A stretch of 64,000 bases of DNA. Origin: Amoebophrya sp. A120. Taxonomy: Eukaryota > Sar > Dinophyceae > Syndiniales > Amoebophryaceae. The translations under genes and the position numbers were made by a program. Shown here piece by piece: positions 11,880-26,800 of the stretch. The stretch is taken from NCBI GenBank assembly GCA_905178155.1, contig CAJINV010000002.1, forward strand, positions 4,831,709 to 4,895,708. Direction: 5' to 3'. The notes beneath the pieces are model-generated. The model ran no database searches. It was not told the origin of the DNA and saw nothing but the letters and a program-made list of their open reading frames with translations. How positions within the stretch are numbered: the stretch's first letter is position 1; each line of letters begins with the position of its first letter.

Positions 11880-14800
11880 AACAGATTCAGTTTCTTCGTC
11901 GGATAACTGCACCGCGGCAAGGACGCTCGACCACCAGAAATTTGCCGACGAGTCATCGGTGGCTGAGCCAGCGTAGGCCGGAGCGGTTTTCGAGCCTCCT
12001 CCCGCAGCTTCTGCGGCCTGCAGTTCCGCCTGATATCTCAGCTCGTGTTCTCGCTTTTTTAACTGCAAAAACCGGAGGAAGGTCTGTACAGCCCGGATTT
12101 CCTCGAGCGGGCAGTAGTCGGAGTCGGTGGTCTGTTCGAGCTTTGATGCAGCTTGCCCTCTCGTGCCGTCGTCGCGTTTCATCTCGCCGTCCTGTTGTTC
12201 GGCGTTTGCCGCGAGTGTTTGCACGCAGTCTAGGTTATCTACCAGCTGCTCTAGTTTTTCCAGCCACGCGGCCACCCGGTGGCGCTGCTCTGGGCCGTTG
12301 TATTGACGCTCGGCCGCGGGAGAGGACGGAACTGCAGATCCCGCTGAAGTGGCACCCTTCGAAGCAGCCGGCGGCGCACCAGTGCCCTTTTCACGAGAGT
12401 ACGCCGCGTGAAGCAACTCTCCCATGGGGTATGTATCGCCGGAAGAAGGAGCTCCTGTTTCACTGTGACCTCGTGACGTCGGATGTTGACTATCGCAGGA
12501 ACAAAATAAAACTGTTTCACTGTGATAGGCATAGGTAACAATAAACTTGTCGAAATGCAAAAGATAAAACTCAACACAGCAAGTGCTGCTTGTTTACTTG
12601 CTAGAGCAAATGCAAGAGTGCTGACCATTTTCACCTACTGTGTACGACCAGGCATGGCAGATGGATCATGTGAGTATCTTCATGGACCACAAACTTACAC
12701 CATTCCGGCCCTGCAAAATTGTCACAGTGAAACAGCCCTTGCTCTTTACGCGCGATAGTGTTTGACGGAATTGTATTGCGCGATCAAAGTTTTAAACTCC
12801 TCGGCCTCGTATTCTAACCACCATTTTTCCAGCATCTTCGTGCTATGGTAGTATCATTTGTAAAAACGTCCCCACCCCATAGCTGTCATGCTAAACAAAA
12901 TGCGACACACTTTGCCCCGCATTGCACCATGGCCGCAGATGGTTTGACGCGCAGGGCGGGTGGGTCAGGCGGACACATAAGTGCCATCACCCCATAGCTG
13001 TCATGCAGATCTGCATGCTCAAAATGTTCCTCATGCGGAGTCCCATGACAAGCATTTTCCAGTCGTGCTGTGGAATTTGCAGTGCTCCAATCAGCGTCAT
13101 AGGCTAGATCTGGGATGCTGCTGAACAAGCTAAACAGGATTACACTTTCTACGAGGCAAAGCTTGTCATGCGCAACACCCAAAGTTGACAGATTTGTGTA
13201 GCAGATTTGCCATCTTGACTATGGGGTGGGGACGTTTTTGCTCAGGATATTAAGTAGACAATGGAATTCATCAAAATGGAGACGTCCTCGTGGAGCTTGT
13301 CAAAATTCACCGCCTTATGGATTGCAAAAAAAAAAGGTGTGGGAGATTCGGAGACCTGTCATGCTAGTCTGGCATGACTCTAAACTCTGTATTGCGTGGC
13401 AGGGAAGAGGTCCCCTTGTCTGTCATGCAAAAACGCAGTTTCTCATGCGGAGTACGCAACTCTGAACCACGGAAAAACTTGTCATGCTGGGAAGCGCATT
13501 ACAGTGTGTTCAATATTCCCTTCCTTGCATGACAAGTTTCCAGAACCAGACATAGATATAATTTGCATTTCATACGCCTTTTTGTAGTGCGACAGTGTCG
13601 GAGTGGCCGCCCCCGCGTACAGCGACGGCGACTGGAGGGAACTGCTCATCGGACTGACGAAGAACTTGTAGAGGTACTTCGGCTGCTCAGGGGTGCCCTT
13701 CTTCTCGAAATCGTACACGTCGACGCCAAAGGTTGTGGCGGGAAGGTCAACATCTTCGCTCGGTGGTTGATGCTGAGCGGAGGTGGGATGAAACCGAGAA
13801 CCCCCGTCCGCAGGATGAACTAACTCCGTCACCGACCCGTCTTCGTGCACTCGGGAGACTTGTGCATTCGTTGTCACGATCTTCCTTTCGAAATCTTCGA
13901 TGGAGCCAGGCTCAACAGACTTCTCAGTTGTGATCTCCATTTTTCTGACAGTACGGGACTTCGCGCCCCGCGTGCCCTCGCTTTGCGAGAGAATCGGCGG
14001 GGAGGGTGGTCCCCCAGCTTGTTGTTGGGACGACCGAACTCGTGCTCCTGCTGCTCCTCCGAAGGTCACCTTATTCACATTCCCATTAGTGTAGTGCGTA
14101 TCGCCTGAGATTTGATCCGCCCTGTGGGTCAAGATCCCGCTCATTTGCCCCGTGCGCGGGTCCAGCGTGAACACGTGGAGAACCATGTCGTTGTTCACGT
14201 TCAGTCCAATAAGGCCCTTTTTGTTCATTTTCGTGGACTGCACGGCCATGCTGTAGAGCGGCTTGGGGAAATTTTCCGGAAACGGAAAGGAGGTTTTGCC
14301 GCTCGATTTCTTGCTCACCTGCTCCCGAGCGGGCGTACTGTTTTGATGTTGATGTCCGGCTGACAGTACTCGTTGCTGCGTGGGGCGGAGGTCCTCCTGT
14401 TCTTTCTGTTTAGAAGTACCAAGCTTTTCCGGGACAACAAACTTGTCCCTGGTGCCAGGGGAGTTCTCTTGCTGGCCCTGGCTTGACGGACCGGACATTA
14501 CGGGCATGCCGGTGTAGGAAATTTCGTATGTGGGTTTCGGTTTCGAAGAGTCTACTTGAGAAAGACCTGGCTTCTCGCCCTCTGCAGATTTTAATATTCC
14601 CCCATTGCTTTTAGGAGGAGATAGTACATGTTGCATACGTTCCCGTACTTGCGTCTCCACTCTACCCAACAACTCGTCTCTTTGCCGCTGGAGTGCGGCT
14701 TTTGTTCTTTCAAGCTGCGTTAGGTGCTCGTCCAGATTTCGACTCGTGAAGGCGGCCTTTTTGTACGCGTGACTACGGACGAGAACTTTTATCTCTGCAT

Positions 14801-17800
14801 CGCCCACGACCCCTTGCTGCAGCTGCAGCTCTTCTTGAGTTAGTGCCACTTTTTCCGGCATGATCTTCTCGACTTCTGCCTGCTCTGATTCGTCTTCACG
14901 TTCATCGTGCGATAATTCGTCATCCTCATCGGCCGGGTCTTCTACCTCCATGCCTATGCCATCCTCATCCCGTTCGTCAAAAGCTCCTGAATTATCCGCC
15001 AGAGCCGCACTATTTGCAGTTGTCATGTTCGGCGACAAAACAGCGTCCCATGCCGCTGGATTCATGGATGATTTTTGCACGAAATCATCCCAAAACTTCA
15101 CCACTTTCTCCTCCGTGGCAAGGCGGTCTCCCGTTCCGTGTTCTGCTTCTAGTTCCGCCCAGTGTTGGTCCCACTCAGCCTTATCGAGGTCCTTCACGTC
15201 AGGCACCGGAACTTGTGGCAACAAATGGTGTTTTACCACGTTCCCTTCCTCCGCCGTAACCGCAGGCGGATCCATAGCATGAATCATCTCTTGAAACTTG
15301 TCGATGGACACTCTGCGCTGCTCGGCTTCCCGGAGTTTTTGTCCCGGAGTTGTCGGACTACTTCTAGGGGATGTTGTTGAGAAGCTTGAAGACGTGCTAA
15401 TATCAACATCCTGGTAATTGACCTGCACCTCCGGATTCACAAAGACGAGAGACAAGTGGCACTGGTTCAAAATTACGAAATCTTCCGGAATCGCTTCGGT
15501 GAGATCTACTCCGGCGAAAAAATCTTCGTCGGGCACCTCTTCCCGCCTGGTTTTTTTCACTTCATACTGTTCGACTTGCGACGAAGGGAGGACAAAGGGG
15601 TCGAAATTCATGGAAGCCCCAAGCTCCCGCAGCGTCGGGTAAAAGATGACCATATTTTTTGGCGGTGCTCCCGGATCGCCGCCGTCTTTCGTTGTAGTTG
15701 GATCAAGATCATCTTCAGCATCTTCATCTGCATGATTCGCCGGTTGCTCAGGCACTTCCGCGACCACAGGTACTGCTTCATCTCGTGCCGAAGAGGTTGC
15801 CGTAGCAGCATCAGCAGCCGGCATCGCAACATCTTCTTTCGCGTTCGCGCTCGCGGCCTCGTCTTCCGTACTAGCCAACATCACAACATCTTCCTCAGCC
15901 GCCTCTTCAAGCTCCACCACAGCGGGCGCGAAATCATCGAACTGATTTTCATCTCCCGCAACATCCACGTTTATCGGCCCGAATTCCGGGGAAGTCGGCT
16001 GGGACGACTGTACTTTCTCGACCCTGAACCTGCCCACCGGGGTATCAAACTGAAAAATCCCCCCTCCCCATATCAAAACGGAAATCTGTGATGCAGATTT
16101 GTGGTCACAAATCAGCTTTGTGATGCTAGAGGGCAAAAGATGCGGACTGTAGTGCTGTCTAGCGTGGGAAAGTGTTGCAGCTCGAGGATGACAGGAGGCA
16201 ACTGGAAGTGGGAAACAGCATGACAGATTGCCTGCAATTTACGCCGCAGCTTCGTCTCTTGGCCTTCTAGCAATACAAGTTGATTTGTGTCCTCAAATAC
16301 AGCATCACAAAATCGCGCATCTTCCGTTTCCGATATGGGGTGGGGGCTTTTTTCCCTTTGATACGGAGTCTTTTCCCCGGTGCGCATGGATTCAGCGACC
16401 TCTTTCTTCAACTTGGAAGATGTATCACACAGAAAAACAAAAAAGCTGGCAGGGCATATTTGTAATGCAAAAATAAATACACAAAAAAATCTGTCATGGG
16501 TGGCCCCATAGCATCCTGTTTCGGATATGCAATACAGATTTTCTTGTGTATTTATTTTTGCATTACAAATACGACCTGCCAGTTTTTTTCTGTGTGATAA
16601 GATGAAAGCTGTGGCTGCGCAGCGGTGCTGTTATTGGGCCCCTCTTTGCGTTCATCTTGGTCAACACCGTCTGCACCGGAGTTCTCAAATCCACTACTGC
16701 TGTACCGACTCAAAAATTCGCTTCGAATTTGCTGCAGGTTCAAGAATGCGTTTGACTCCCCTGCTTGCGCCAATTTTTGCCCCAACCAGTTGACCGCGTC
16801 CGCATTGGTGATGTCCCACTTCAGAAAGTAGTGCGAGAGTTTCGCCTCGTCGTAAATTTTTTCGTGGTTACAGAACAGCATCATGGAGCTCCGAAACGCA
16901 TTCCGGTTCACCACCCAATCCGGGGCGGAGTAGGGGGGCAAGTGGAACTTACTCAGATTCTCAAAGGAAACCTTCACCTGCGAGCCAGGGTTTCCGTCGA
17001 TGTGGTACAGAATATTGGTTTTCAAATCTTTTCCCCGCATCTTCACCAGGTTGTCCTCCACCACAGGAAGAGGCTTCGGAAGCTGCTGGTGCTGTTGTTT
17101 TATTTTTTCGTGTGCTTGTTTCTGTTTGTTCCCGGCCTGTTTCTCGTCCTCGTCCAAGGTGATATGCGCCATCACGGAAGAAGTCAGCGGGGCTCGGGAC
17201 GAGGAGTTGTGGTCGTTCCTAAGCTCCAAGGTCATCTGCCCGTTTGGAAGGGCCTTCTGCACCACGGTCTTCGCTACAACCTGGCCTTTATTTGCAGAAT
17301 ATGCAGCAGCTTGTTCACCTGGAGATGGTAGTTTCTCGGTATTTTTATTCTGAGCATAATTCTTGTACTGCTGCCAGTAAAGGTGAAGTATGGAAAGACA
17401 ATTTGAAATTGTGTGAACGGACAGAGGAGTAGTGAAAACACTTCATGTGACAACCTTTTCATCGATTTTTGAGTTATGATATCGAATTCCCAAAATCATG
17501 CACGAAAACCATGAAGTGAAATTCTGAAACTCGTCGAGAGTCCTCGTGCATCCAGATTCAGATTAATACTGTGAGTACATCTTAGTTGTATCATGCGCGA
17601 CCTCTAATATCATAGTCTGCGACAAGAACCTTCCACCTACCGCTGCACAAAGACTTAAAAACTCCTCCCCCACATCATGATGCGTCCTACGCCCACACAT
17701 TTCGTAACTTTCATAGGCGCCAGGAGCTCTGTGCGCAAGTTTTCCAACAAGTGTTCCCCGGTGAACGGCGCTAAGAAATTGACTTTCTCGTACAAAGCCT

Positions 17801-20800
17801 TGTCCGTGGCCGTTTCCAGGTACACGTCCAGCAGCATTTGCTTCAAATTCTTGACCGGAAACGCGGGTGCAGCGGATTGCGTTTCGGATCTCGCGAGAGG
17901 GAGGTTGAACATCACCGAGCTCGGGTAACTCAACGCCTTCTCCTTCAAGATAGACCGGACGTCCTCGAAATTCTCTACCAGATGCTCGCCCCCAGAGAAT
18001 TTCTGCTCCGTGTCCGCCAGAAACCGTTTTCGCTCCGACGCGGAGGCGGTTTGGAGCTGTTGAGAGGGGCTGTTTTTGAAACCATTCTCATCGAAAAACT
18101 GCTGCTCGCCGAGTCGCTGCATGAGTTCTTGGGTCTGTTGTTCTTCTGGTGTTCCAGCACTTATTCCGTGCTCGAAGTTTTTGCCGAGTAAGTCCCCGAA
18201 ATTCACCTTGCTCCACTTCATGTCACTCGTTTCGTCCTCTATCAAATGCAAAAGTGTCTGGGTCTGGAACATTCTAAACTTGTGATGCTGTCTCTGGATT
18301 CTGAAAAAATTTGCATTGCATGACCAGCAAGAGGACTCCAGTTCGTGCTACGCGGAGAGGGCATTTCTCATGCTGTAGAGTTATCACAAAGCGCTCTGAA
18401 AATCTGTGATGCTACGGCATGCATCACAGACATCATGGGTCATGGAAAATATGCAAGACAAATCTAGAAATCTTCCAGACCCAGACATATTTGCAATCCA
18501 TATCCTCTAACATTTTCCCAAGAAGCTCCTGGTCCGTCGTCGATCGCAAAAAGTGCGACGCTGTGGCCATAATTTCCGGAAAAATGTCCTCGTGCTTGAG
18601 CTCTTCTTCTTCGACCGCTTTCTTCTGCAGTAGAAGATTTCGATCCGTGGGCACCTTCAGTTTCACCACCAAATCTGCCGACCAGGCGGGCGAGGAGACG
18701 GAGACCGGGAACTGCAGTTCATTCTTGTACCGAAAGAACAAACTGGCGGCGGCAAGCTTCAAACACCTCGTGACCCGGTTGTCTGCGGTTTTGCGGATCC
18801 GCTCCGCGATCTTCCGGGCTTGCTCTTCCTTCGAGAGAGTGTACCGGACGTCGGTCTTGTTGTGCCCCCTGCTGCTCTGCTGTAGTTCCTCGTCGTTTTT
18901 TGACAGGATCCGGTCAGCGACCCCTTCGGCCAAGGTGTTGACGCCGTACTGCGACAGTTGCTGTCTCACGGTGTTAAGGAATTCGTCTCTATTATCCACG
19001 TGGATTTTAGTCTTCCCGTCCCCCGCATCCACTAGTATCTGTTCGCCGCCTGGGGCTTTCTCGGACGAGTCGATCATGTTCTCGATAACGTGCATCACGT
19101 TCTCTAGCTTTACATTGTCCACAACCTTGGTAGAAGGTCCTCCCTGCCCTATGAATTTCCCTCCATCGGCCGTTGCGACCTCAAAAGTCAGGTCGGCGAG
19201 ATCTTCCTCCGGTATGGTACCGCCCTGCCTCACGCTCATGATTTGCTTCACGTGCTCGACAAAGTCGGCTGTGTCCTCGTGCGAAAAAACCCTGGGTTCT
19301 TTTCCAAGAGGACCAACACTTCCCCCGTGGTCTGGGACCGCTAGGGGGGGTCCGCGGTCAAACGCGAAAAGTCTTCCTTCTTCCGCCCCCGCGGACGACA
19401 CCGTTTGTCCTTTTTGGGAAATCACTTGGATTCCATCTCGACTCCTATTTCCGGCGCTGGGTTGTAGTTGGTCCAGTTGGCTCTGCACGCTCTGGCCCTT
19501 TTTCTTTGCCCGCTCGAACATTGCCTGGATAAGTTCGGCCTTCTCGTCCTTCCCTCCCCGCGAACCGTGCCACCGTAGCCCCAGCATCTGCGCTCGCTCG
19601 TCCAAGTAGAAAACGACCGGGAGTTTTATCCCATGCTCGGCAAAGGAGTCGAGCGCGGACTCGTCGATCCTCGGGAAAATTTCGCCAACCTTGTCGTATG
19701 GATTGCAATTATGTCTGGTTTGGAAGAAACTTGCGATGCGCATTTCAGAACTCAGAAAAATCTCTCATGCATAGGTAGCAAAAGCTGCCCACTTTCTGCC
19801 AGCAAAAGGGGGATTTGTCATGGACATTCGGCATTGCGGAAGCTCCTCGAAACCTGTGATGCTAGATCTTCCATGCCAGACCTTCTGTGTCATGCAAAAA
19901 CAGCATGACTCTTCCAGACCCAGACATTTTTGCATTTGATATGTCGAGGATGCCATCGACGATCTCCTCGTATTTCCCGGTCTGGCCCGGGTCGGAGTCG
20001 GGGAGAATCACCTCCACAGCGGAGGATCCTTTCTCCACCCGCTCGGCGACCAGCTTGTTGAGCTGCTGATCGAGACTTTCGCGCGGAACCGGTTCTACGC
20101 CTCTTCCCCCACGCATGTTGCAAGTGTCGGGAATGTTGTCCTCATCTTCCATTCCTGACGCACCTTCCGAGATATAATGATACTCATCTCCCGGCAGTGG
20201 TGACATCACGTCCGTACTTCTTCTACCCCCTCCCATAGGCACGACCCGGGCTCTCAGAAGCCCGGGACTGAGCAGGTACAGCCTTGCGAGGACCAGATCC
20301 CGGAACATCGAGGTTTGTCCGTGGTTCTTGTAAACTGGAAAAGATAAAGTGATCACAACCGCGATGTCCTGTCGCCTCTCCCCGTCTTTAGCATTCGGGA
20401 AATGCACCGTCTGTTTCAGCTCGACTTTTTCCTTCTGCCGAAATGCGGCCTCGATATTCCCCGTATCCTGCAAACCTTCCACGTACTTCTCAAACCTCGC
20501 GGTGGTCACACCAGATGGGCAGAAAACTTGCCGGAACAAATCTTCGTCCTTCAGTTGCAAATCAGTAAACTTTTGCCACTTGGACTGCCACAGGCTCTGT
20601 TGACAAATGTCCTGCACCCACCGCTTCGTTTTCTCCGCCCGCGCCCCGGTTGGATCGATAAACCGCTGCACGGTTTCGATCTCTTTCGGCATCCGCTGCC
20701 CGCCGATCATTTCCGTCTTCGACACATTCAGGAACTGCCGCTGCTGAATCACCATGGGCGGCGCGTCTGGATCTTCTGCTGTGTCGTGGTCCAGTATACC

Positions 20801-23800
20801 CGGAATAGTCAGTCCGGCCGAAGGTCTTGATGAACAAAGGGACTTCGATTTACCGGTCACAGGGTCGTACTTATGCGGAGTGGAAGAACTACCAGTACCA
20901 CCTCCTCCTGCGCCAAAGTCTAACGTTTGATCCATGGTGATATCACCAAAGTCATCTTCCAAAAGGTCATCTTCATCGTCAACATCGCTCCTTGCCGCGT
21001 CTTTGCCTGCTTTCAAAGTGTTGTTGTATTCCTCGAAATCCTGTCCCACCTCCAAACTCTGCCCCGCCTCCAGTTTTTCTTTTTCTCGCAACACAAAATT
21101 TGCCCGTATTTTCTCCTTCGCAATGTCGGAGTACGTCGGCACAAGCGACATCGTGGCCATGGCCGGATAGTATCTCGCAGTGTCGTAGTGAGACAGTCTA
21201 CACCGGAGCCACTTCGTCCGTTGCTCAATATCCAGGAACCACTTTCTTTCTTTTTTCGAAGGATCTTTCCCCGATTCTCTAAACTCACCGTTGTAGAACA
21301 GTCGGAAAGCGTCGCCGTCTTCGTACTGCTGGTTTTGCGCCGTTAGTAGCTTTTGGCTTTGATGCTGGGACGAGGAGGAAGCGGGTCTTTTTCTCGCAGC
21401 AACGAAATCCGGAATGGCAACTACCGATGAACCGACACCTCCTGTTCCTTCGCCGGTGAAGAACAGCTCTGCGCGTTTGAATAGTTCCGCCACTTTGGAA
21501 GAGAATTCCTTCATAGATTCCTGGTGCTTTAACGTTGTGCGCAACTGCGCCTCCTCTGCGGAGCCGAGAAACTGCACCGAATTCACGCCGTTCCCGCCAG
21601 AATCGTTCCACCAACTGGGAACGATCGACTCGTTGCGGTTCTGAATCCGGGCAGCTGTCGCGGTCGAGTGGTTGGGCATCGATTCGATGGTGCTGTTATC
21701 AAGGTGAAAAATGCCCCCACCCCCGAACTTGGGAGCATTTGTATTGCAAACCTTTCCAAATGAAACACTCGCCCTCTTGCAGCTATCAGCATCACAGACT
21801 TCCGATCGCGAATAGCAAGCATTTGTATTGCAAAAGACCCCCGCAAGAGTGGCGACTGTCATGCAAGCGATGCGATACACACCTAGACTCTGCATCAGAA
21901 AGATTCATACTTCTTTCATGCATGACAAAAGGTTTGCATTTGGAAACGTCGCATCACAAGTTTTTGCGACTTTGGCGGTGGGGGCATTTTTCACTGTTGT
22001 AGCTGTCGCCGAGGAATTCCGTCGCGTCAAACGGGATGCCGAACATCCAATTCTCCAACTCCACCACTCTCGTGAAAAACTGCGCATTTTCCGCCATCTG
22101 CTTCCAAGCGGAGGCCATATCCACCTCCAAAATCGGCTTCTTCTGCTTTTTTGTGCCGATTTGCCCACTTCCCTGGTGACCCCCGGCCTGCTGCAACACC
22201 TTCTCGGCGCCCGCGCCGGATACTCCGATCACAGGGCCAGGGGTGGAGGAAGCGGCTGCGGCAGCGCTGTTTGAAGCTGAACCGTTCCCGCCCGCTGCTC
22301 CATGATTTGATCCTGTTCCGGCTTTCACTCTCTGCTCTTCCTCCTGTCTCGCTTTGACCACTGCGTGTCGGCCGGAGGGGGTGTGCAATTCTTTCAACAG
22401 TTCTGCGTGTTTGGTGGCGTAATCGGGTCCGGATTTGGTCGGAACCCCGTCCCACGGGTTGTCCACTTCCTGCATCTTCCCGCCTGGCGTGAGTTTGACA
22501 GTTTTGATAACCTCTGGCATCATCTTCTCCAGATGCCGGCTATAAGCTTCCTCCTCGATCACCACCCCCTGTCCCGTTTCCTGCTTCGGAATCCGAGCCC
22601 GGTAGAAGGACAACGACAAACCGAAGTTTGGCTCGTCCGACCCCGTCGCCATCGGGTCGAAGCTCAAAATCGCTTGCCGGGAATCGGTCGCGATCTTCTC
22701 GTAGATCTGTATCAACTGTAAAAATGTCTGGGTCTGGAAGATTCTGACACTTGTCATGCTAAACAGAAGTGCGGCACACTTTGCCTCCCCCTTTGTAAAC
22801 AGCCGCAGATGGCTGTGATGCATACCCTAGCAATACAGATTTTTTGAGGACTTCTTCATGCCTATTCCGCATGACAAATGCCTTCTCAGCGTAGCAAAAA
22901 TTGCATTCCCTTTGCTACTCATGCAATACAGATTTTTTTGGAATCCAAATGCAGCATCACAAGTTGCATTCTTCCAGACCCAGACATTTTTGCACTTGGT
23001 AATCGGGGTCTTATTCCCATTCCCGCCCAAATTGCTCAGCTCTTGGTGCTCCAACCAGGGCGAAACCAAGCCGAATTTCGCCAGGACCTGGTCCCACCAC
23101 GCGCTGTTCTCGGCGCGGTTAATCACATTATTGATCAAATCCTTCTCCGTATGGAGAGAAAAAAGCTTGTCATAGTCACTGGCTTGCAGTTTTTGCATGA
23201 GAAATTTTCTATGCATCACAGGTTTTTCTTGTATTGCACAACTACATAGAGAAATCCCATATGAAATTAGTATTAGACTGTGATGCAATTTTACGCATGA
23301 CAGAAATTTTTGTATTGCAAAAATGCGCATGAGTGATCGTGACGAACTTTTTTTGTTCCATACTCCGTGGGGAGTCTTTGCAAGTACCGCTTCGTCAGGT
23401 GAATCCGCCCCGGGGCCCCAAACCACTCCTTTTTCTGGACGATCTCCGACGGTTTCAAATTCTGCACCGAAGAACTCTGAAACCCGCCGGCGTCCTTGTT
23501 GTACGCGGCAAATTTTGGAAGTGAAAACTTTTTCCTTGAGGACGATGATGTTCTTGCTGCAGAGCCAAGCTCGGGCTGCTGCTCTTGATGCACGACAGAA
23601 CTACTGCCTCTGCCCGTACCACTGTCCGGATACCGTTTCTTCAGTTCCGCCTTCGTCTTGACCCGCGGCGCGTAAAACCCGGCAAGCTCCAGCACCACCA
23701 AGTCGTCGGTCAAGTCGCGCGTGAAGTAGGCGCGGTTGATTAACGCGTGGAACTCCACTTCTACACCGTCAATCAGCAGCGGGCTATCGTCGGGCCCGTA

Positions 23801-26800
23801 AATCCGGGCGATAATCTCGTACCCGATGTTCTTTCGGTACCACTTGCGGATCTGGATTTCAATTGTTCTCAAGAAGATGGCTCTAAGGTAGCAAACAGCT
23901 TGCCAGCAAATGCATCTCAAGTCCATGATCGAACTACATCAACGTCAACACATATTTATACCGCAACAAAGGGATCCAGTTTGTGTTGGATGACTTTGAT
24001 CTACAAAAAATGAAAATCGCACTTCAGTGCACTCACTTACCAGCAAATCCTGCTTGATGTCTATCGTGAGGAAAAATCCCCCCTCCCCATATCGAAAAGG
24101 CATGTTTCCGAAAATTTGCGTTGCTGATTTGAGGTCACAAATCACGTCTGTCTTGCAAGAAGACACGGGCAAAAGCTCCGCCCCCATTATGGAGGCGATT
24201 TGTCATGCTGTTGGGCCTAAAGCGGAGCCGTTTGCCATGCTGAACAACTAGACCGATACGCCCCTGCATAGCCTGGAGATCTGGCCGCGATGCCTTCCTG
24301 CAATACAAAGCCGATTTGTGTACACAAATCCCGCATCACAGATTTCCATTTCGATATGGGGTGGGGGGATTTTTCCTTTTGATAATGTCCGCCGCCAGTC
24401 TATCGATCATCTCCGCCATCGGAATGTTGAACTTTTTGAACGGATGCAATATGGATGTGTCAGGATCGAAATCGACAAAGTCAAAAAATTTGTGATGCAA
24501 AAAATGCGGGGCACTAAAGGCCTGTATTGGGGAGCAGGCAAATGAGACCGATTGCAAGCCTGTTTAGGGGTATGCAATGCCAATGCGCTGCCAGAGTAGC
24601 ATGACAGGAGCGGCCTTCTTTGCCCAATCAGCATGACAGGCTGGATTTGGGTGCGTCAGAAACTTGTCATGCGCCACTTGGAAACTGAGGCGCCAACTGA
24701 CATCGATTTTGTGCATCGCAAATTTTCCGACTTTGTCAATTTCGATTCTGACACTTCCATATGCAACTGCTCTTTTGTGAACTCCAGCGCGGGAAACCGC
24801 GGCTCCGAGATGATCCACTGCCCGTACTGCCTCAAGATCGAGGGGTCGTTCGCCAGCCGCCGGCAGTGCAGGATTACGTCTCTTGCGGTGGCGAGCGACG
24901 GGTTTCCGATGTGCCCCGAGGACTCGAGGATGAAGTACATGTCCGTTTTTTTGCGTCTTATGAGGAAGAAGTCCGTCACCTTCGCATCCAACAAGTACTC
25001 CATCCGCACGATCTGAAATGGGGGGTCGGGTATAAACTGGTCTTTCGTGTCCGGCACCATCTCTTCCATCCGATTGTAGACGTCGTTCGCCCGCACTTGG
25101 TACAGCTCCAGCACGTCTTCATTTTCGTACGCCAACGCTGCGAACAAATCCAGCAGCGAGAACGTGCTCGCCGGGCCACCAAGGCTTGCCTTCTGCTCCG
25201 GCCAGTGCTGCACATACAGCTGCTCCGGGCGCTCCTGCCCGTTCGGCATGGGCGGCTGGGGGCGGCCAAATTTCAAGTGGTCGCCAGCGTGTTCGATCAC
25301 GATCGCGCGCCCCTTTTCTATGCATTGCAAATATGTCTGGGTCTGGAAACTTGTAATGCTAAAAGTGAATGATAGACGCACTGCAATACGCAGCCATGCA
25401 TGACAAATTTTCTGGCTGCCATGTCTTACGTATTCCGCATGGCAAACTACGTTTTTGCATGACAGGTAAGAGGGCTTTTTCTCGCCTATCGTTCGTTCGT
25501 TGTGGATCGGCTCTGCCGACCGGGTGACCCAACGCCTTGCATATAAATGACCGACTTAGGCGAACCCCGTTGCGGGCATACAAATTGGCCGTACGGAAGG
25601 GCCCTAAGCGCTACATACATAGTTCACCCTAAGCGCCTACCACTTCGGTCTGGGACCTCGTCTACCTGATCCTGGGGGTCCACAGCGCACTAGCCCTTTG
25701 CTAGCATAAACAGACTGGGTTCTAAAAACTGACTTAACTCCCTCCATCCTTTCAACAGTAAGGCCATCATAAAGGTGCGCTAAAAAAGGTTCGGGGCGCT
25801 CCGTACGGAAGGGAGCCTTTCGACGCGGCGTACACTCTCCTGTAGAGGTTTACGCGGAACACGGATGGGCCGCGCACGCAACTCAGTCGAGGAGGACACA
25901 CGCTATCCTCAATAACAGAGGCGGTAGTCCCTCACGGCGGCTGGCCTGTCTGAAGACTGTAAGCCCCACCTCCCATCTTCCCGGTTCGTCAATGACTCGG
26001 GCGAGCCATGTTACTTAGACTCCCCGCGCATGCAAATATGGGACGGCTGGGGGGGTTTAAAAGGTGCTCGCGCCGTTCATGATCTACTATAAAAGAAAAG
26101 GCCTGACTTATACAAATGGCGGAGCTTATAACTACGAGCTGATGGCCTCCTGTTTAATGCTTCATCTCCCTCCTTCCTCTTTTCTTCCTTCTTCAATTAA
26201 ATTCGCCCCCCTCTTCACCTTTACCTCGCCTCTGTTTCAATTTAACTCGCCGCCATCTAACTCGCCTCCTTCCTTCTTCACCATTAGTCGCCTCCTCTCC
26301 TGTCTCTTCCCCACTTTGACTCGCCTCCTTCCCGTCTAGCTAGCTGCTCCCGGCTCGCAGTTCAGAGTCTTCGCGCATTCAAGTCGAACGCCTGGCCTCG
26401 TTACCTGCGTAATTATTATTACTTTTTTTTTTTTTTTTTTTTTTTGGATCCTGTAAGTTCCTCAGTTTCAGTTTCAGTGGAGCGCCCCACCGGTCGAACA
26501 CTTCTGATGGTGAACGAGGACCAGGGATTTGCGGCTTCGCGCCGCGACGACTTGATGGGGGTCCCGCACCCCCCCTCCGTTTCCAAAAATGCAGTTTGTG
26601 CGTGAATGCTGCAAAACCTCCGACACCGCGGCACAAAAAAGGAGCAAGCTCCTCACTCACCATACACAAACCCAAAGAAGGAAATCATCGGGAAGAGATT
26701 TTGTCGACCACAATCAATGACGCCAATGGCAACTACAACCCGAAGTAGGGGAGGGGTAGCTACTCCCGCACAACGCGCGAGATTCGTTTTCATTCTACGT

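Noticed and set aside
25560-26060. Possible rRNA or tRNA fragment in the LINE 3' region
   Set aside because: The stretch looks structured, but I could not fold a cloverleaf or match a conserved rRNA core, so nothing is called.
26423-26445. Run of 23 T as the LINE poly(A) tail
   Set aside because: It lies about 930 bp inside the element. The true 3' end, fixed by the 10-bp target duplication, is the AACG tail at 25490.
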